DNA of 64,000 nt from Paraburkholderia sp. BL10I2N1. Its GTDB lineage: Bacteria > Pseudomonadota > Gammaproteobacteria > Burkholderiales > Burkholderiaceae. The notes under the pieces were generated by a model. It saw nothing but the letters and a program-made list of their open reading frames with translations. It made no database searches and had not been told where the DNA came from. The position numbers were made by a program, and so were the translations under genes. Positions 53,440-62,503 of the stretch are shown here, piece after piece. The first letter of the stretch is position 1. Each line of letters begins with the position of its first letter. The DNA is taken from contig NZ_SNWA01000002.1 of NCBI RefSeq assembly GCF_004361815.1, positions 1,116,001 through 1,180,000 of the forward strand, read 5' to 3'.

Positions 53440-55413
53440 GTGAACACCTTCGACAACATCTGGCGTCGGATTGTTGGCAAGCCGCTGGACCCGCTCGATT
53501 CCCGGACCCGTCACGCCATCGCGGTCACGCCACTTCTGGCCTGGGTGGGGCTCGGTGCCGACGGCCTTTCATCGTCATGCTACGGGCCGGAAGAAGCTTT
53601 TCTGGCGCTCGGCCAGCACACCTCACTTGCATTGTTCCTCGCGCTGGCCACCGCCGCGACGGTCTTCATCATTGCACTCGGGTACAACCAGGTCATCCAG
53701 CTGTTTCCTACGGGGGGCGGCGGCTACCGGGTGGCGACCGCCTTGCTCGGCCCACACCCTGGCCTGGTTTCCGGCGCCGCGCTGCTGGTCGACTATGTAC
53801 TGACCATTGCGACGTCGCTGGCGAGCGGCGCCGACGCGTTTTTCAGCTTGCTGCCGGTGGGCGCGCAGGCTTTCAAGCTCACGACCGAACTCACGCTGAT
53901 CGTCCTGATGACGGGCCTCAACTTCCGTGGGATGCGCGAATCGATCATAGTGCTGCTGCCGATCTTCCTCGGCTTTGTCGCGCTGCATCTTGGCCTCATC
54001 GTGTACGGCGTGGCGGTGCATAGCGATCATCTGGCCGGCGTCGTTCCGGGCGCCGTCGGTGAAGCGCGCAGCATGTCGAATGTAGTCGGCCCGGTGGTGG
54101 TCGCGGCCCTGCTGATGCGCGCGTTCTCACTCGGCGGCGGCACGTACACGGGCCTCGAAGCCGTGTCGAACAACGTCAACATGCTGGCCGAGCCACGCGT
54201 GCCGAACGGCAGGACGACGATGTTCTATATGTCCACCTCGCTGGCCTTCACGGCAGGCGGCATCATCCTGCTGTACATGCTGTGGCATGCCCAGGCGGTG
54301 GAAGGCCAGACGCTCAATGCGGTGGTGTTCGGCAGCGTCATCGATCATCTCGGGCTCGGCTCCGCGTTTGCACGGCATGCGCTACTCGCCGCCGTGCTGG
54401 CCTTCGAGGCAGGGCTGCTGCTGGTCGGCGCGCAAACGGGCTTCCTCGACGGGCCTGCCGTGCTGTCGAACATGGCGTCCGACTCATGGGTGCCGCGCCA
54501 TTTCCGCGACCTGTCCACCCGGCTTGTCAGACAGAACGGCATCGTCGTGATGGGTATCGCCAGCCTCGCGATCCTGCTCTGGACGCGCGGTGACGTTTCC
54601 ATCCTGGTGGTGCTGTACAGCATCAACGTTTTCCTGACCTTCAGCCTTTCCCTGCTGGGCTTGTGCATTTACTGGTGGCGCCATCGGCGTGACGGGGAAA
54701 ACTGGCTGACGCACTTCGCGCTATCCGCGCTAGGGCTATCGGTCACCAGCACCGTGCTGGTCATTACGCTGATCGAGAAGTTTACGGCGGGCGGCTGGCT
54801 GACGGTACTGGTGACCGGCGCAGTGGTCACGCTATGCATCGTCATCAAGCGGCACTACGGCGAAACCCGCGCCCTGATTGCCAGGGAGGACGCCCTCTTC
54901 ACCGGCGCTGCGCCCGATCCCGGCGAGGCGGCCGCGTTGCTCAAAACGGACGCGTCGCAGCCGACCGCTGTCCTGCTCGTCGGCAGGCATCGCGGCGCCA
55001 GCATGCATGCGCTGTTGTGGGTGAACAGGCTGTTTCCAGACCACTTCAGGAACGTGATCTTTCTCGCGGTCGGCGAAGTGGACGCGCAAAGCTATGAAGG
55101 CTCCGAGCACCTGGAGCGTTTGCGGCAAACGATTACGGCGTCTCTCGAGTATTACGTCGCGCACTGCCGCCGGCATGGCATCGCCGCCGAATACCGGATC
55201 GCGTTCGGCACCGACCCTGTCGAAGAGTTCCTCAAGCTGGCGGAAGCCTCGATGGAGCAATTTCCGAACAGCGTCTGCTTCGCGAGCAAGCTGATTTTCA
55301 AGCGGGTGAATGTCCTGACTGCGTGGCTGCACAATCACACGCCGGTCGAGATCCAGACGCGCCTGCACCAGCAGGGCAAACAGATGGTGCTGCTGCCGAT
55401 GAACGTCGGATGA
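53440..55413 (+). CDS. KimA-like APC-superfamily transporter (potassium or amino acid)
   Basis: A 657-residue protein. I chose GTG 53440 because GGAGGAG lies just upstream. The N-terminal IWRRIVGKPLDPLDS, DGLSSSCYGPEEAFLAL, FPTGGGGYRVATALLG and GAALLVDYVLTIATSLASGA follow the Bacillus KimA (YdaO) pattern, with about 12 membrane helices to residue 470. The remaining 190 residues are a cytoplasmic, stress-protein-like domain (VLLVGRHRGASMHALLWVN). KimA imports K+ and is inhibited by cyclic di-AMP in Bacillus; the ligand here is unknown. A truncated universal stress protein gene follows convergently. Confidence 0.78.
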   Translation: MNTFDNIWRRIVGKPLDPLDSRTRHAIAVTPLLAWVGLGADGLSSSCYGPEEAFLALGQHTSLALFLALATAATVFIIALGYNQVIQLFPTGGGGYRVATALLGPHPGLVSGAALLVDYVLTIATSLASGADAFFSLLPVGAQAFKLTTELTLIVLMTGLNFRGMRESIIVLLPIFLGFVALHLGLIVYGVAVHSDHLAGVVPGAVGEARSMSNVVGPVVVAALLMRAFSLGGGTYTGLEAVSNNVNMLAEPRVPNGRTTMFYMSTSLAFTAGGIILLYMLWHAQAVEGQTLNAVVFGSVIDHLGLGSAFARHALLAAVLAFEAGLLLVGAQTGFLDGPAVLSNMASDSWVPRHFRDLSTRLVRQNGIVVMGIASLAILLWTRGDVSILVVLYSINVFLTFSLSLLGLCIYWWRHRRDGENWLTHFALSALGLSVTSTVLVITLIEKFTAGGWLTVLVTGAVVTLCIVIKRHYGETRALIAREDALFTGAAPDPGEAAALLKTDASQPTAVLLVGRHRGASMHALLWVNRLFPDHFRNVIFLAVGEVDAQSYEGSEHLERLRQTITASLEYYVAHCRRHGIAAEYRIAFGTDPVEEFLKLAEASMEQFPNSVCFASKLIFKRVNVLTAWLHNHTPVEIQTRLHQQGKQMVLLPMNVG

Positions 55414-55414
55414 T

Positions 55415-55790
55415 TCAGTGAACCATCGTCACCGGCGTGACCGTCCGCCACGACAGCGCCGCGAGCATGGCCAGGCGCCGGAAGAAGCCCATGTGGCTGG
55501 CGTCGATCACCATGACGTCGGGCCGGGTCGTGGTTGCGTAGTCGGCGATCGCTTTCGTGCGGTGGCCGAAGACCCGTTTCCAGTGGTACGGCACGCCGGC
55601 TTCCTCGAGAATCCTGCGCGCGTCGACCATCGCCTTCAGCATTGCCTGCTCTTCCCGACGCACCAGTGAGCTTCGGGTGTGGAAGGCTGCCGCGCGCCCC
55701 TGGTCGACGGGTTCGAGGACTTCCAGCAATGCGACCTCGGCGACGCAACGCTCCAGAAACATAAATGTCGCGAAACGTGCCGCCTCGACC
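55415..55790 (-). pseudogene. Universal stress protein, N-terminus lost
   Basis: The C-terminal two-thirds of a UspA-type protein is clear (AEVALLEVLEPVDQGRAAAF, VPYHWKRVFGHRTKAIADYA, PDVMVIDASHMGFFRRLAML). The first beta-strand with the usual VDGS motif is missing. The coding frame continues upstream to 55858 without similarity, meeting an IS21 fragment near 55800. The final nucleotide-binding GxxG-x9-G(S/T) loop is partly preserved. Confidence 0.7.
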
Positions 55791-55825
55791 CGCTGAGCAG
55801 CTTGCGGGAGAACGGAGTGATCGAC

Positions 55826-55965
55826 ATGGCAATATTGAGCATCATTCGACGCTGGCACTATCGCGATAATGTCTCGCTACGCGGGATCGCCAAACGGCTT
55901 GGCGTTTCCAGCAACACGGTCAGGCGCTATATACGTGCCGGCACCGTAGTGCCCAGCTACCCGGA
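55826..55965 (+). pseudogene. istA: IS21-family istA transposase, N-terminal fragment
   Basis: From ATG 55826 (GGAG upstream) the IstA DNA-binding start is clear: MAILSIIRRWHYRDNVSLRG, IAKRLGVSSNTVRRYIRAG, TVVPSYP. Similarity ends at about 55963, where the frame runs antisense through another truncated gene. The catalytic domain and istB are absent. Confidence 0.75.
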
Positions 55966-56428
55966 GGTAGCACAGCCCGAGTTCGTCATCGATGAAGTAG
56001 AAGTAGTAGTGCAGACACTTGCCCGTCTCGGGGCGCAGGTAGGTCTTGCCGCTGCCTTTGTCGTGCCACGGCTTGTAGCTCGGGCAGGCCTCCATCGCCG
56101 AGATGACGTGCACCAGCCCGGGTGCATCGCCACGCCCCTGCAGCACGCGTGCCACCAGATCTTCCTTGCGGATGTGGCTCTTGTTGACGTGCTCAATCTC
56201 GATGCCGGCGGCAGCGCAGACCTCTTGCGCGCGCACACGGATGCGTTCGCGCAGCGGTTCGGCGAACCTGGCGTAGTCGAATAGGCGAATGCCGTTGGCG
56301 TTCAGAAAACTCGTCATGCCCGCTGCGTAGCACGCGCCGGGCAGCGTGCCCGTGATCAGGATTCGGTCAAAGCACGACAGCACGCCGTACAGATTCGCCG
56401 CGTAACGCTCAATCAGATCGGCCTTCAT
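55962..56428 (-). pseudogene. Transposon-associated hypothetical protein, C-terminus lost
   Basis: ATG 56428 starts MKADLIERYAANLYGVLSCF, followed by FDRILITGTLPGACYAAG, FLNANGIRLFDYARFAEPLR and GKCLHYYFYFIDDELGLCYL. I recall longer proteins with this start (over 350 residues) near transposons and plasmids, of unknown function. Here it is cut at about residue 155 by the istA fragment. Confidence 0.6.
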
Positions 56429-56894
56429 GGCTCACTTCGTCATCGGATGGCTACGCAACACATCGTATTACCTGTTTGGTTCCGGCTCGTCCGGCTTAGG
56501 TAGATTCGCGTACCGGATGTTGCAGACGCTTTGTCCTGATCCCGCGCAGACGCCGTACTCACTCCCGCTGGGGCGTCAGTGACGCTACCAAGCGGGACAA
56601 CTGTTCGAACTCTGGCGGCGACACTTACCACCAGTTCCAGGATGTAGAACGTTCGTCGACCCGTGGTGCCACTCGCGATTCCTTTTTCATTTTCATTGAC
56701 CGCTGTCGCGGCCGAGCCGGGCCCTACATCCTGACTTAACGATTGGTTCGTCGCCAGCGAGAAAGACGGTCGCGCTCTGGCGCTTCATATGCGAGACAGA
56801 ACTGTGAGCGGAGGCGCCGAGTCCTGAGCGGACGTCCTTAACGTTCTCAGTGCAACTCCCGACGTGTGTCGACCTGCAGCACAACAGCAGAACA
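56429..56894. other. Gene-poor stretch
   Basis: About 470 bases between the mobile-element debris and the MFS gene of the next operon; nothing recognisable. Confidence 0.4.
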
Positions 56895-58226
56895 CTAGCT
56901 GTTCAGATCGACCCCGCGCGTTTCCGGTGCGAAAAATGTCGCAACGAACGTGATGCCCGCCAGAACCATGACATACAGCGCGATCGGCCAATAGGCACCG
57001 TGTGACCAGCCAATCAGAGCAGCGGCAATGAACGGGGCTACGCCTCCCGACGCGACGGCGGCGAATTCCTTGCTCACAGCAACACCTGTATACCGGAATC
57101 GCGCGCTGAACAACTCCGGAAAGTACGCTCCCTGGATACCGTACATCCCGAAAACGCCAACGCCTATCGCCAGAGCCATACTTACGATGATCAACAACGG
57201 ATCCCTTGTCTCGAACAGCCAGAAGGCGGGAAAGGCCCAGGCACAGGTGAACAGCGCCGCAAGCCGGTACATCAAGCGACGTCCAAACCGATCCGACAAC
57301 CAGCCCATCAGCGGAATCGTCACAATCGCCAAGCCTGCTGCAACCGTAATCCCGAGCGTTCCAATCGACTTGTCAACGAGCAGTATCTTCGTGAGATAAC
57401 TGAGGGCGAACACCTGGTACAGATAGGATGAACCATTCTCCCCAACGCGTAGCCCGAATGCGACGAGCAGTGTTCGAGGCGACTCGGAAAGCAAGTCCCT
57501 CACCGGACGTTCGCTTACCTGGCCAGATCGGCGGATTTCCTGGAACACGGGACTCTCTTTCACCCGCATCCGGATAATGATGCCGGCGAACACCACCAGA
57601 GCACTAAACAGGAAGGGAATCCGCCAGCCGTACGACATGAACTCATCCTTCGGCAAGCGTTGTACAAGCGTGAACATCGCACCGGCAAGCAATATTCCAA
57701 GAATACAACCGGCGAATGGCAGGGCTGCATAGAAACCTCGCCGGGCTGGCGGCGCAAACTCCGACACAATCAGTGAAGCGCCCGCCTGCTCCGCTCCCGC
57801 GCCGAACCCCTGAAGCAGCCGTAGTGCCACAAGCAGCACGGTTGACCATACGCCCGCTGTTGCATACGTCGGCAACAATCCGATAAAAAACGTTGATCCG
57901 CCCATCAGCAGAACCGTAGCAACAAGTACGACTTTCCGTCCCAGTTTGTCGCCCAGCCATCCGAAGAATAACCCTCCAAAGGGACGTGCGAAGAAGCCCG
58001 CCGCATACGCGCCAAAGATGGCCAGGAGCCCGGCCGCCTTGCTTAGCCCAGGGAAAAACAGGTCAGCAAAAATCAAGGCAGATGCCGTTCCGTAAATGCT
58101 GAAGTCGTACCACTCCATTGCACTGCCGGCCGTGCTCGCCGCAATCACACGGCGAAGATCCGCCATACCGGTTGTCTGCGTTGCATGCGGGCTGGCAGCC
58201 ACCAGGCCAATAGTGTCAGTTTTCAT
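56895..58226 (-). CDS. MFS transporter, metabolite:H+ symporter (MHS) type
   Basis: A 443-residue, 12-helix carrier. ATG 58226 has GAGGAGA about 8 nt upstream. MHS signatures are SAMEWYDFSIYGTASALIF, RPFGGLFFGWLGDKLGRKVV, LRLLQGFGAGAEQAGASLIV and the second-half GWLSDRFGRR. Relatives import shikimate, proline, citrate and similar acids. It ends the 57-64 kb operon and probably imports that pathway's substrate. Confidence 0.88.
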   Translation of the reverse strand: MKTDTIGLVAASPHATQTTGMADLRRVIAASTAGSAMEWYDFSIYGTASALIFADLFFPGLSKAAGLLAIFGAYAAGFFARPFGGLFFGWLGDKLGRKVVLVATVLLMGGSTFFIGLLPTYATAGVWSTVLLVALRLLQGFGAGAEQAGASLIVSEFAPPARRGFYAALPFAGCILGILLAGAMFTLVQRLPKDEFMSYGWRIPFLFSALVVFAGIIIRMRVKESPVFQEIRRSGQVSERPVRDLLSESPRTLLVAFGLRVGENGSSYLYQVFALSYLTKILLVDKSIGTLGITVAAGLAIVTIPLMGWLSDRFGRRLMYRLAALFTCAWAFPAFWLFETRDPLLIIVSMALAIGVGVFGMYGIQGAYFPELFSARFRYTGVAVSKEFAAVASGGVAPFIAAALIGWSHGAYWPIALYVMVLAGITFVATFFAPETRGVDLNS

Positions 58227-58276
58227 CAAGCCGTCTCCTCTACGATTTTTCTCTCAACATTCAAGCCCGCGTTGGC

Positions 58277-58804
58277 TCACCCAATTGCATGCGGCGTGGG
58301 CCGTGAGTACGACAGCACGCAATCGATGTGCGGAATTCCGAGGTGCCCGCACAAAGCTTCGATCACCAGTTCATGGTCTCTAACGTGATCCAGTCCGGAT
58401 ACCGACATGGCCCCCACGACACCCGCGTTGGCCACGCGAAGAGGTACACCCCCGCCGAATAGCGTGTAGTCCTGCCCGGACAACCCGCGCGATGAAAGCG
58501 ACCACCCCTCGTGCCCGAACATCAGGCCTACCTCCAGAGAACTCCTCCCGAAGTGGAAGACAGTATTCTCCTTGCGGCGAATCCATTGACCGTTGTCTGC
58601 ACAGCTTCCTTCCAGCGCGCAATAGAAGAGCGCATTGCGCGGATGAACCACACTCACCGCGACAGGAAGACCGCGACGGGAAGCGATATTCACAACGATC
58701 TCTCCAAGCTTGCGCGCGATTTCAGCGTTGAAAGCGGGCAACATTGTTCGCATCGCTTGTTGATCGAACGTCTCGTCCTTCAAACTCAAGACTCTATTCG
58801 GCAT
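58277..58804 (-). CDS. UPF0303/heme-binding-domain family protein
   Basis: A 175-residue protein with GGAGG 5 nt before ATG 58804. Conserved blocks are LPVAVSVVHPRNALFYCALEG (overlapping halves), NGQWIRRKENTVFHFGRSS, YTLFGGGVPLRV and VVGAMSVSGLDHVRDHELV. The family shares the HbpS/GlcG-like fold; biochemical role is uncertain. It lies between the DUF993 gene and the MFS gene in the same operon. Confidence 0.78.
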   Translation of the reverse strand: MPNRVLSLKDETFDQQAMRTMLPAFNAEIARKLGEIVVNIASRRGLPVAVSVVHPRNALFYCALEGSCADNGQWIRRKENTVFHFGRSSLEVGLMFGHEGWSLSSRGLSGQDYTLFGGGVPLRVANAGVVGAMSVSGLDHVRDHELVIEALCGHLGIPHIDCVLSYSRPTPHAIG

Positions 58805-58847
58805 CTCACCCTCCCACCGCTTCATCTAGTCCGCAGCCATTTCCAGT

Positions 58848-60020
58848 TCATTGGGCGACGCCTGCCCGCACCTCCAGGAAGGCTTTCATTCGTTGCACGG
58901 CGAGTTCCGGTCTGATCAACACGCCACATGCGTCCGCCTTCCGGAACACTTCGGCGAAATGCAGCACCGACCGCGCCGACTCCATACCACCAGCCATCGA
59001 GAAATGGTCCTGGTGTCCGTTCAGCCATGCGAGGAAGACAACCCCCGCCTTGTAGTACTGCGTCGGCGAGCAAAAGATTTCACGCGAGAGCGCCACCGTG
59101 GACCGCATCGTGTTGTGGTAGCCCGCAATGTCATTTCTGGCCAACTGGTCCAGCGCTTTCGCCGCGACCGGGGCGATCGGGTCGAAAATGCCCAGCAAGG
59201 CGTGCGAGATGCCGGTGCTGTCGCCGGCAATCAGATCGCCGTAGTTGTAGTCGTCTCCGGTATACATCCGTACGCCATCCGGCAATTGCGCCCGAAGCTC
59301 GCGCTCGTATTCGGCATTTAGCAATGAAATCTTGATGCCTTCGATCTTGCCCGCGTGAAGGCGGATGATGTCGAGCACAGTTGCCATCGCGGCGCGGACG
59401 TCGCTGCTTCCCCAGTATCCGGCGAGTGAAGCGTCGAATGCTTCGCCAAGCCAGTGAAGCACGACCTTGTTGCGACTCTCGGCCAGTACAGCGTCGTACA
59501 CGTCTTTGTAGTCATCAGGCGATCGGGCTGCGGCGCACAGTGCGCGACTCGCCATCATGATGGCACGCCCACCTGCGGCCTCCACGACTTCAAATTGCTC
59601 CTTGTATGCCTGAATCACCCCTGACAGGCTGTGCCGTTGTCGGTCGTCCAGATGGTCGGTACCCGCACCGCAGGCGAGGTCCGCTCCTGGGATAGTTCGT
59701 GCGTGCGAGATGCTTCGGCGAATGAGTTCGGAGGCCGCCTTCCAGCCCAGACCCATACCTCTTTGTGCGGTGTCCATGGCTTCGGCGACCTTGAAACCGA
59801 GGCCGTACAGATAGGTCCGAAACGCGAGCGTCCTGTCCCAATCGATCGCCGGCGCCCCCGACCACGGCTCATAGCCGAGCGCGGGATCAACAACGATATG
59901 AGCAGCGGCGTACGCCACGCGATTGAACTCGTATTTTGACTTCGGCGTGACATTCTCCTCCAGGGTGTCCAACGTATAGGGAGTCAATTCGCCACTACGG
60001 GTTGGCAGTTGGATTTTCAT
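58848..60020 (-). CDS. DUF993 family (dihydrodipicolinate-synthase-like) protein
   Basis: A 390-residue protein matching the DUF993 pattern: AFRTYLYGLGFKVAEAMDTA, GADLACGAGTDHLDD, VVLHWLGEAFDASLAGYWG, GIKISLLNAEYERELR and DDYNYGDLIAGD. The central Lys in GIKISLL is placed like the Schiff-base lysine of the DHDPS/N-acetylneuraminate-lyase fold. This suggests an aldolase-type cleavage of a keto-acid or keto-sugar. It lies directly after a GMC oxidoreductase gene, which could make the keto substrate. Confidence 0.82.
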   Translation of the reverse strand: MKIQLPTRSGELTPYTLDTLEENVTPKSKYEFNRVAYAAAHIVVDPALGYEPWSGAPAIDWDRTLAFRTYLYGLGFKVAEAMDTAQRGMGLGWKAASELIRRSISHARTIPGADLACGAGTDHLDDRQRHSLSGVIQAYKEQFEVVEAAGGRAIMMASRALCAAARSPDDYKDVYDAVLAESRNKVVLHWLGEAFDASLAGYWGSSDVRAAMATVLDIIRLHAGKIEGIKISLLNAEYERELRAQLPDGVRMYTGDDYNYGDLIAGDSTGISHALLGIFDPIAPVAAKALDQLARNDIAGYHNTMRSTVALSREIFCSPTQYYKAGVVFLAWLNGHQDHFSMAGGMESARSVLHFAEVFRKADACGVLIRPELAVQRMKAFLEVRAGVAQ

Positions 60021-60029
60021 GGCTATCTC

Positions 60030-61712
60030 TCAGAAAGCGGTCGATGTCGGAATCGTGTTCGCGCCTCGTTCGGCACGCACTGCGTTTGGCGTCTGGATGC
60101 GGCCAAGAATATGATCGGCTGCCTTCTCCGCAATCATGATCGTCGGTGCATTGGTATTGCATGACGGAATGAGTGGCATCACGGAGGCATCGACGATGCG
60201 AAGTCCGTCAAGGCCAATCACGCGCAGGTCCGACGTCACGACGCTATGCTCGTCTTCGGGGCGCCCGATCCGGCACGTACCGACCGGATGGTGATCGGTC
60301 TTCGCATTGGCACACGCGTAGTCAAACAACTCGTCGTCCGTGTTGACGGTCGAGCCGGGCAAGACTTCCGTCTGTACAAAACGCTTCAAGGCCGGCTGAT
60401 TCATTAATTCGCGGGCAAGGCGTAAGCCTTTGAGCGCTGCATCGCGGTCTTGCGGCTCCGACCAGTAGTTCGGGTCGATCAGCGGCGCTGTCGCAGGATC
60501 GGCACTTGCCAGACGTACGCTGCCGCGCGATTTAGGCCGAAGGTATGCAGTATTCAAGGTGACGCCGCCATGGCGAAGCTTCGCCATGCCCGCTTCGATT
60601 CCTGAACCCAGGCCGAGATGAAACTGGATGTCGGGCGATCGGGCGTGTGTCGCATCAATCCCGTCCGCGTACCAGAATCCACCCGTCTCGAACAGGCTCG
60701 AAGCAACCGGGCCCTTCTTCAGAAGCAGGTATTGGATGCCTGCCCACGCAGCATGCTGGAGTTTGTTGTACTTGTCGTAAGTGTGATCGCCCGTACATTC
60801 AGCGATGACAAACAGGTCGAGATGGTCCTGCAGGTTGGAGCCGACGCCCGGCATGTCATGCACGACACGTACACCCGTTGACCTCAAATGATCAGCCGGG
60901 CCGATGCCTGATTGCATCAGCAGCTTGGGGGATCCAATGGCCCCGGAAGACACAATTACCTCGCGCCTCGCGCGCACAACAACTGGCGTGCGGTCGGTTC
61001 CACTGACCAGTTCTACCCCGACTGCGCGCCCTCCTTCGACGATCACGCGCAGCGCCTGTGACTGTAATCCGACAGTGAGGTTAGGCCGCCCGCGGATCGG
61101 GTCGAGGAACCCGACGGATGCCGATGAGCGCCGCGCGTTGAACTGCGTCAGCTGATAGTAGCCGAGACCCTCCTGTTCATCGCCGTTGAAGTCGGCGTTA
61201 AAAGGCATGCCCATCTCCTGACCCGCCTGGAAGAATGCTTCGCAGATCGGCAGAGGACTGATCGGGTTCGACACGCCTAGCGGACCACCGTAGGCATGGT
61301 ATTCATTTGCGAAGCGCTGATTGTTCTCCGATCGTTTGAAATAAGGCAGTACATCGCGGTAATTCCAGCCCGTTGCACCACCCATGCTCTCCCACTCGTC
61401 GTAGTCCGCTGGTGCGCCGCGCGTATAGATCTGGGCGTTGATCGACGAGCCGCCACCGATGACTTTCGCTTGAGTGAACCGCAAGACACGGTCCTTCAGA
61501 TGCCTTTGAGGCACGGTATGCCAGCCCCATGAACCGATGCCTTTGGTCATCTTCGCAAAACCAGCGGGCATGTGGAAAAGCGGGTTCCGGTCGCCGCCGC
61601 CAGCCTCAAGCAGCAAAACCGTCACGGAAGGATCGGCGCTCAGGCGATTCGCCAGCACGCAACCGGCCGATCCTCCGCCCGTAATGATGTAGTCGTAGCT
61701 ATCGGTCTTCAT
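60030..61712 (-). CDS. GMC-family FAD oxidoreductase (choline-dehydrogenase-like)
   Basis: A 560-residue flavoprotein. ATG 61712 has AAGGTGAG upstream and starts MKTDSYDYIITGGGSAGCVL, the ADP-binding loop. GMC signatures are VIGGGSSINAQIYTRGAPAD and SSGAIGSPKLLMQSGIGPAD. The catalytic His lies in KTDHHPVGTCRIG, and NTNAPTIMIAEKAADHIL ends the FAD domain. It oxidises an alcohol or sugar hydroxyl, passing electrons to a carrier rather than oxygen. Translation follows the SDR gene by 11 bases. Confidence 0.9.
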   Translation of the reverse strand: MKTDSYDYIITGGGSAGCVLANRLSADPSVTVLLLEAGGGDRNPLFHMPAGFAKMTKGIGSWGWHTVPQRHLKDRVLRFTQAKVIGGGSSINAQIYTRGAPADYDEWESMGGATGWNYRDVLPYFKRSENNQRFANEYHAYGGPLGVSNPISPLPICEAFFQAGQEMGMPFNADFNGDEQEGLGYYQLTQFNARRSSASVGFLDPIRGRPNLTVGLQSQALRVIVEGGRAVGVELVSGTDRTPVVVRARREVIVSSGAIGSPKLLMQSGIGPADHLRSTGVRVVHDMPGVGSNLQDHLDLFVIAECTGDHTYDKYNKLQHAAWAGIQYLLLKKGPVASSLFETGGFWYADGIDATHARSPDIQFHLGLGSGIEAGMAKLRHGGVTLNTAYLRPKSRGSVRLASADPATAPLIDPNYWSEPQDRDAALKGLRLARELMNQPALKRFVQTEVLPGSTVNTDDELFDYACANAKTDHHPVGTCRIGRPEDEHSVVTSDLRVIGLDGLRIVDASVMPLIPSCNTNAPTIMIAEKAADHILGRIQTPNAVRAERGANTIPTSTAF

Positions 61713-61723
61713 GCTGCTCACCT

Positions 61724-62503
61724 TCAAAAGGCAGAAATCGAGAGGCCACCGTCAACCTGGAGCACGCTGCCTGTGGCGAACTGCAACGCGCCGCCCGCAA
61801 GCTGGCCGACCGCCTTCGCGACATCGCCAGCCTCGCCCCAACGGTTCATGGGAACGAGCCCCTCCTTGAAACGCGCCTCATACTTCTGCGCAACCACTTC
61901 GGTCATTGGCGTCCGGATAACTCCAGGCCGCACCTCGAACACCGGGATGCCTGCACGAGCAAGGCGAAGTGCGAACAGCTTGGTCATCATCGGCAATGCT
62001 GACTTCGAAAGGCAATACTCTGCCCTCTCAGGGGACGCCATCGTGGCTGATACCGACGAGACCGTGATAATCGCGCGGGGGCGATCTGACTCGGCGCTCA
62101 ACATCTGGCGAGCAACCGCCTGAGTCATGAAGAAGGTCCCGCGCAGATTCACTCCAAGCACGGTGTCGAACGCCTCGGGGCCCACATCCAGCAGATCACC
62201 GCGAGCGGGCGAGCCGATTCCCGCGTTGTTCACCAGGCAATCCAGATTGCCGCACCACGCCAGCACACCTTCGAGCACTCGCGTGTGGGACGCCACGTCC
62301 TGTATATTCGCCTGGACAAAGAGAGACCGCCGTCCCTGGTCCTCGATCGCCCGTAGCGTCAGAACTGTCTCTTCGTCATCGACCACGTCCGTAATGGCCA
62401 CGTCGTAGCCGCGCGAGGCCAACTCGACAGCGATCGCGCGCCCGATTCCGCGGCGCCCACCCGTGACGAGCGCTGCGAGAGGTTGCTTTGCATCATCAGG
62501 CAT
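61724..62503 (-). CDS. Short-chain dehydrogenase/reductase
   Basis: A 259-residue classical SDR. I chose ATG 62503 (GGAGG 5-6 nt upstream). TGGRRGIGRAIAVEL is the cofactor loop, NNAG is in LVNNAGIGSPARGD, the catalytic set is SSVSATMASPERAEYCLSK (Ser, Tyr, Lys) and the tail is VLQVDGGLSISAF. It overlaps the upstream GMC gene by 8 bases. A role in reducing or oxidising an intermediate of the same sugar/polyol pathway is inferred. Confidence 0.9.
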   Translation of the reverse strand: MPDDAKQPLAALVTGGRRGIGRAIAVELASRGYDVAITDVVDDEETVLTLRAIEDQGRRSLFVQANIQDVASHTRVLEGVLAWCGNLDCLVNNAGIGSPARGDLLDVGPEAFDTVLGVNLRGTFFMTQAVARQMLSAESDRPRAIITVSSVSATMASPERAEYCLSKSALPMMTKLFALRLARAGIPVFEVRPGVIRTPMTEVVAQKYEARFKEGLVPMNRWGEAGDVAKAVGQLAGGALQFATGSVLQVDGGLSISAF

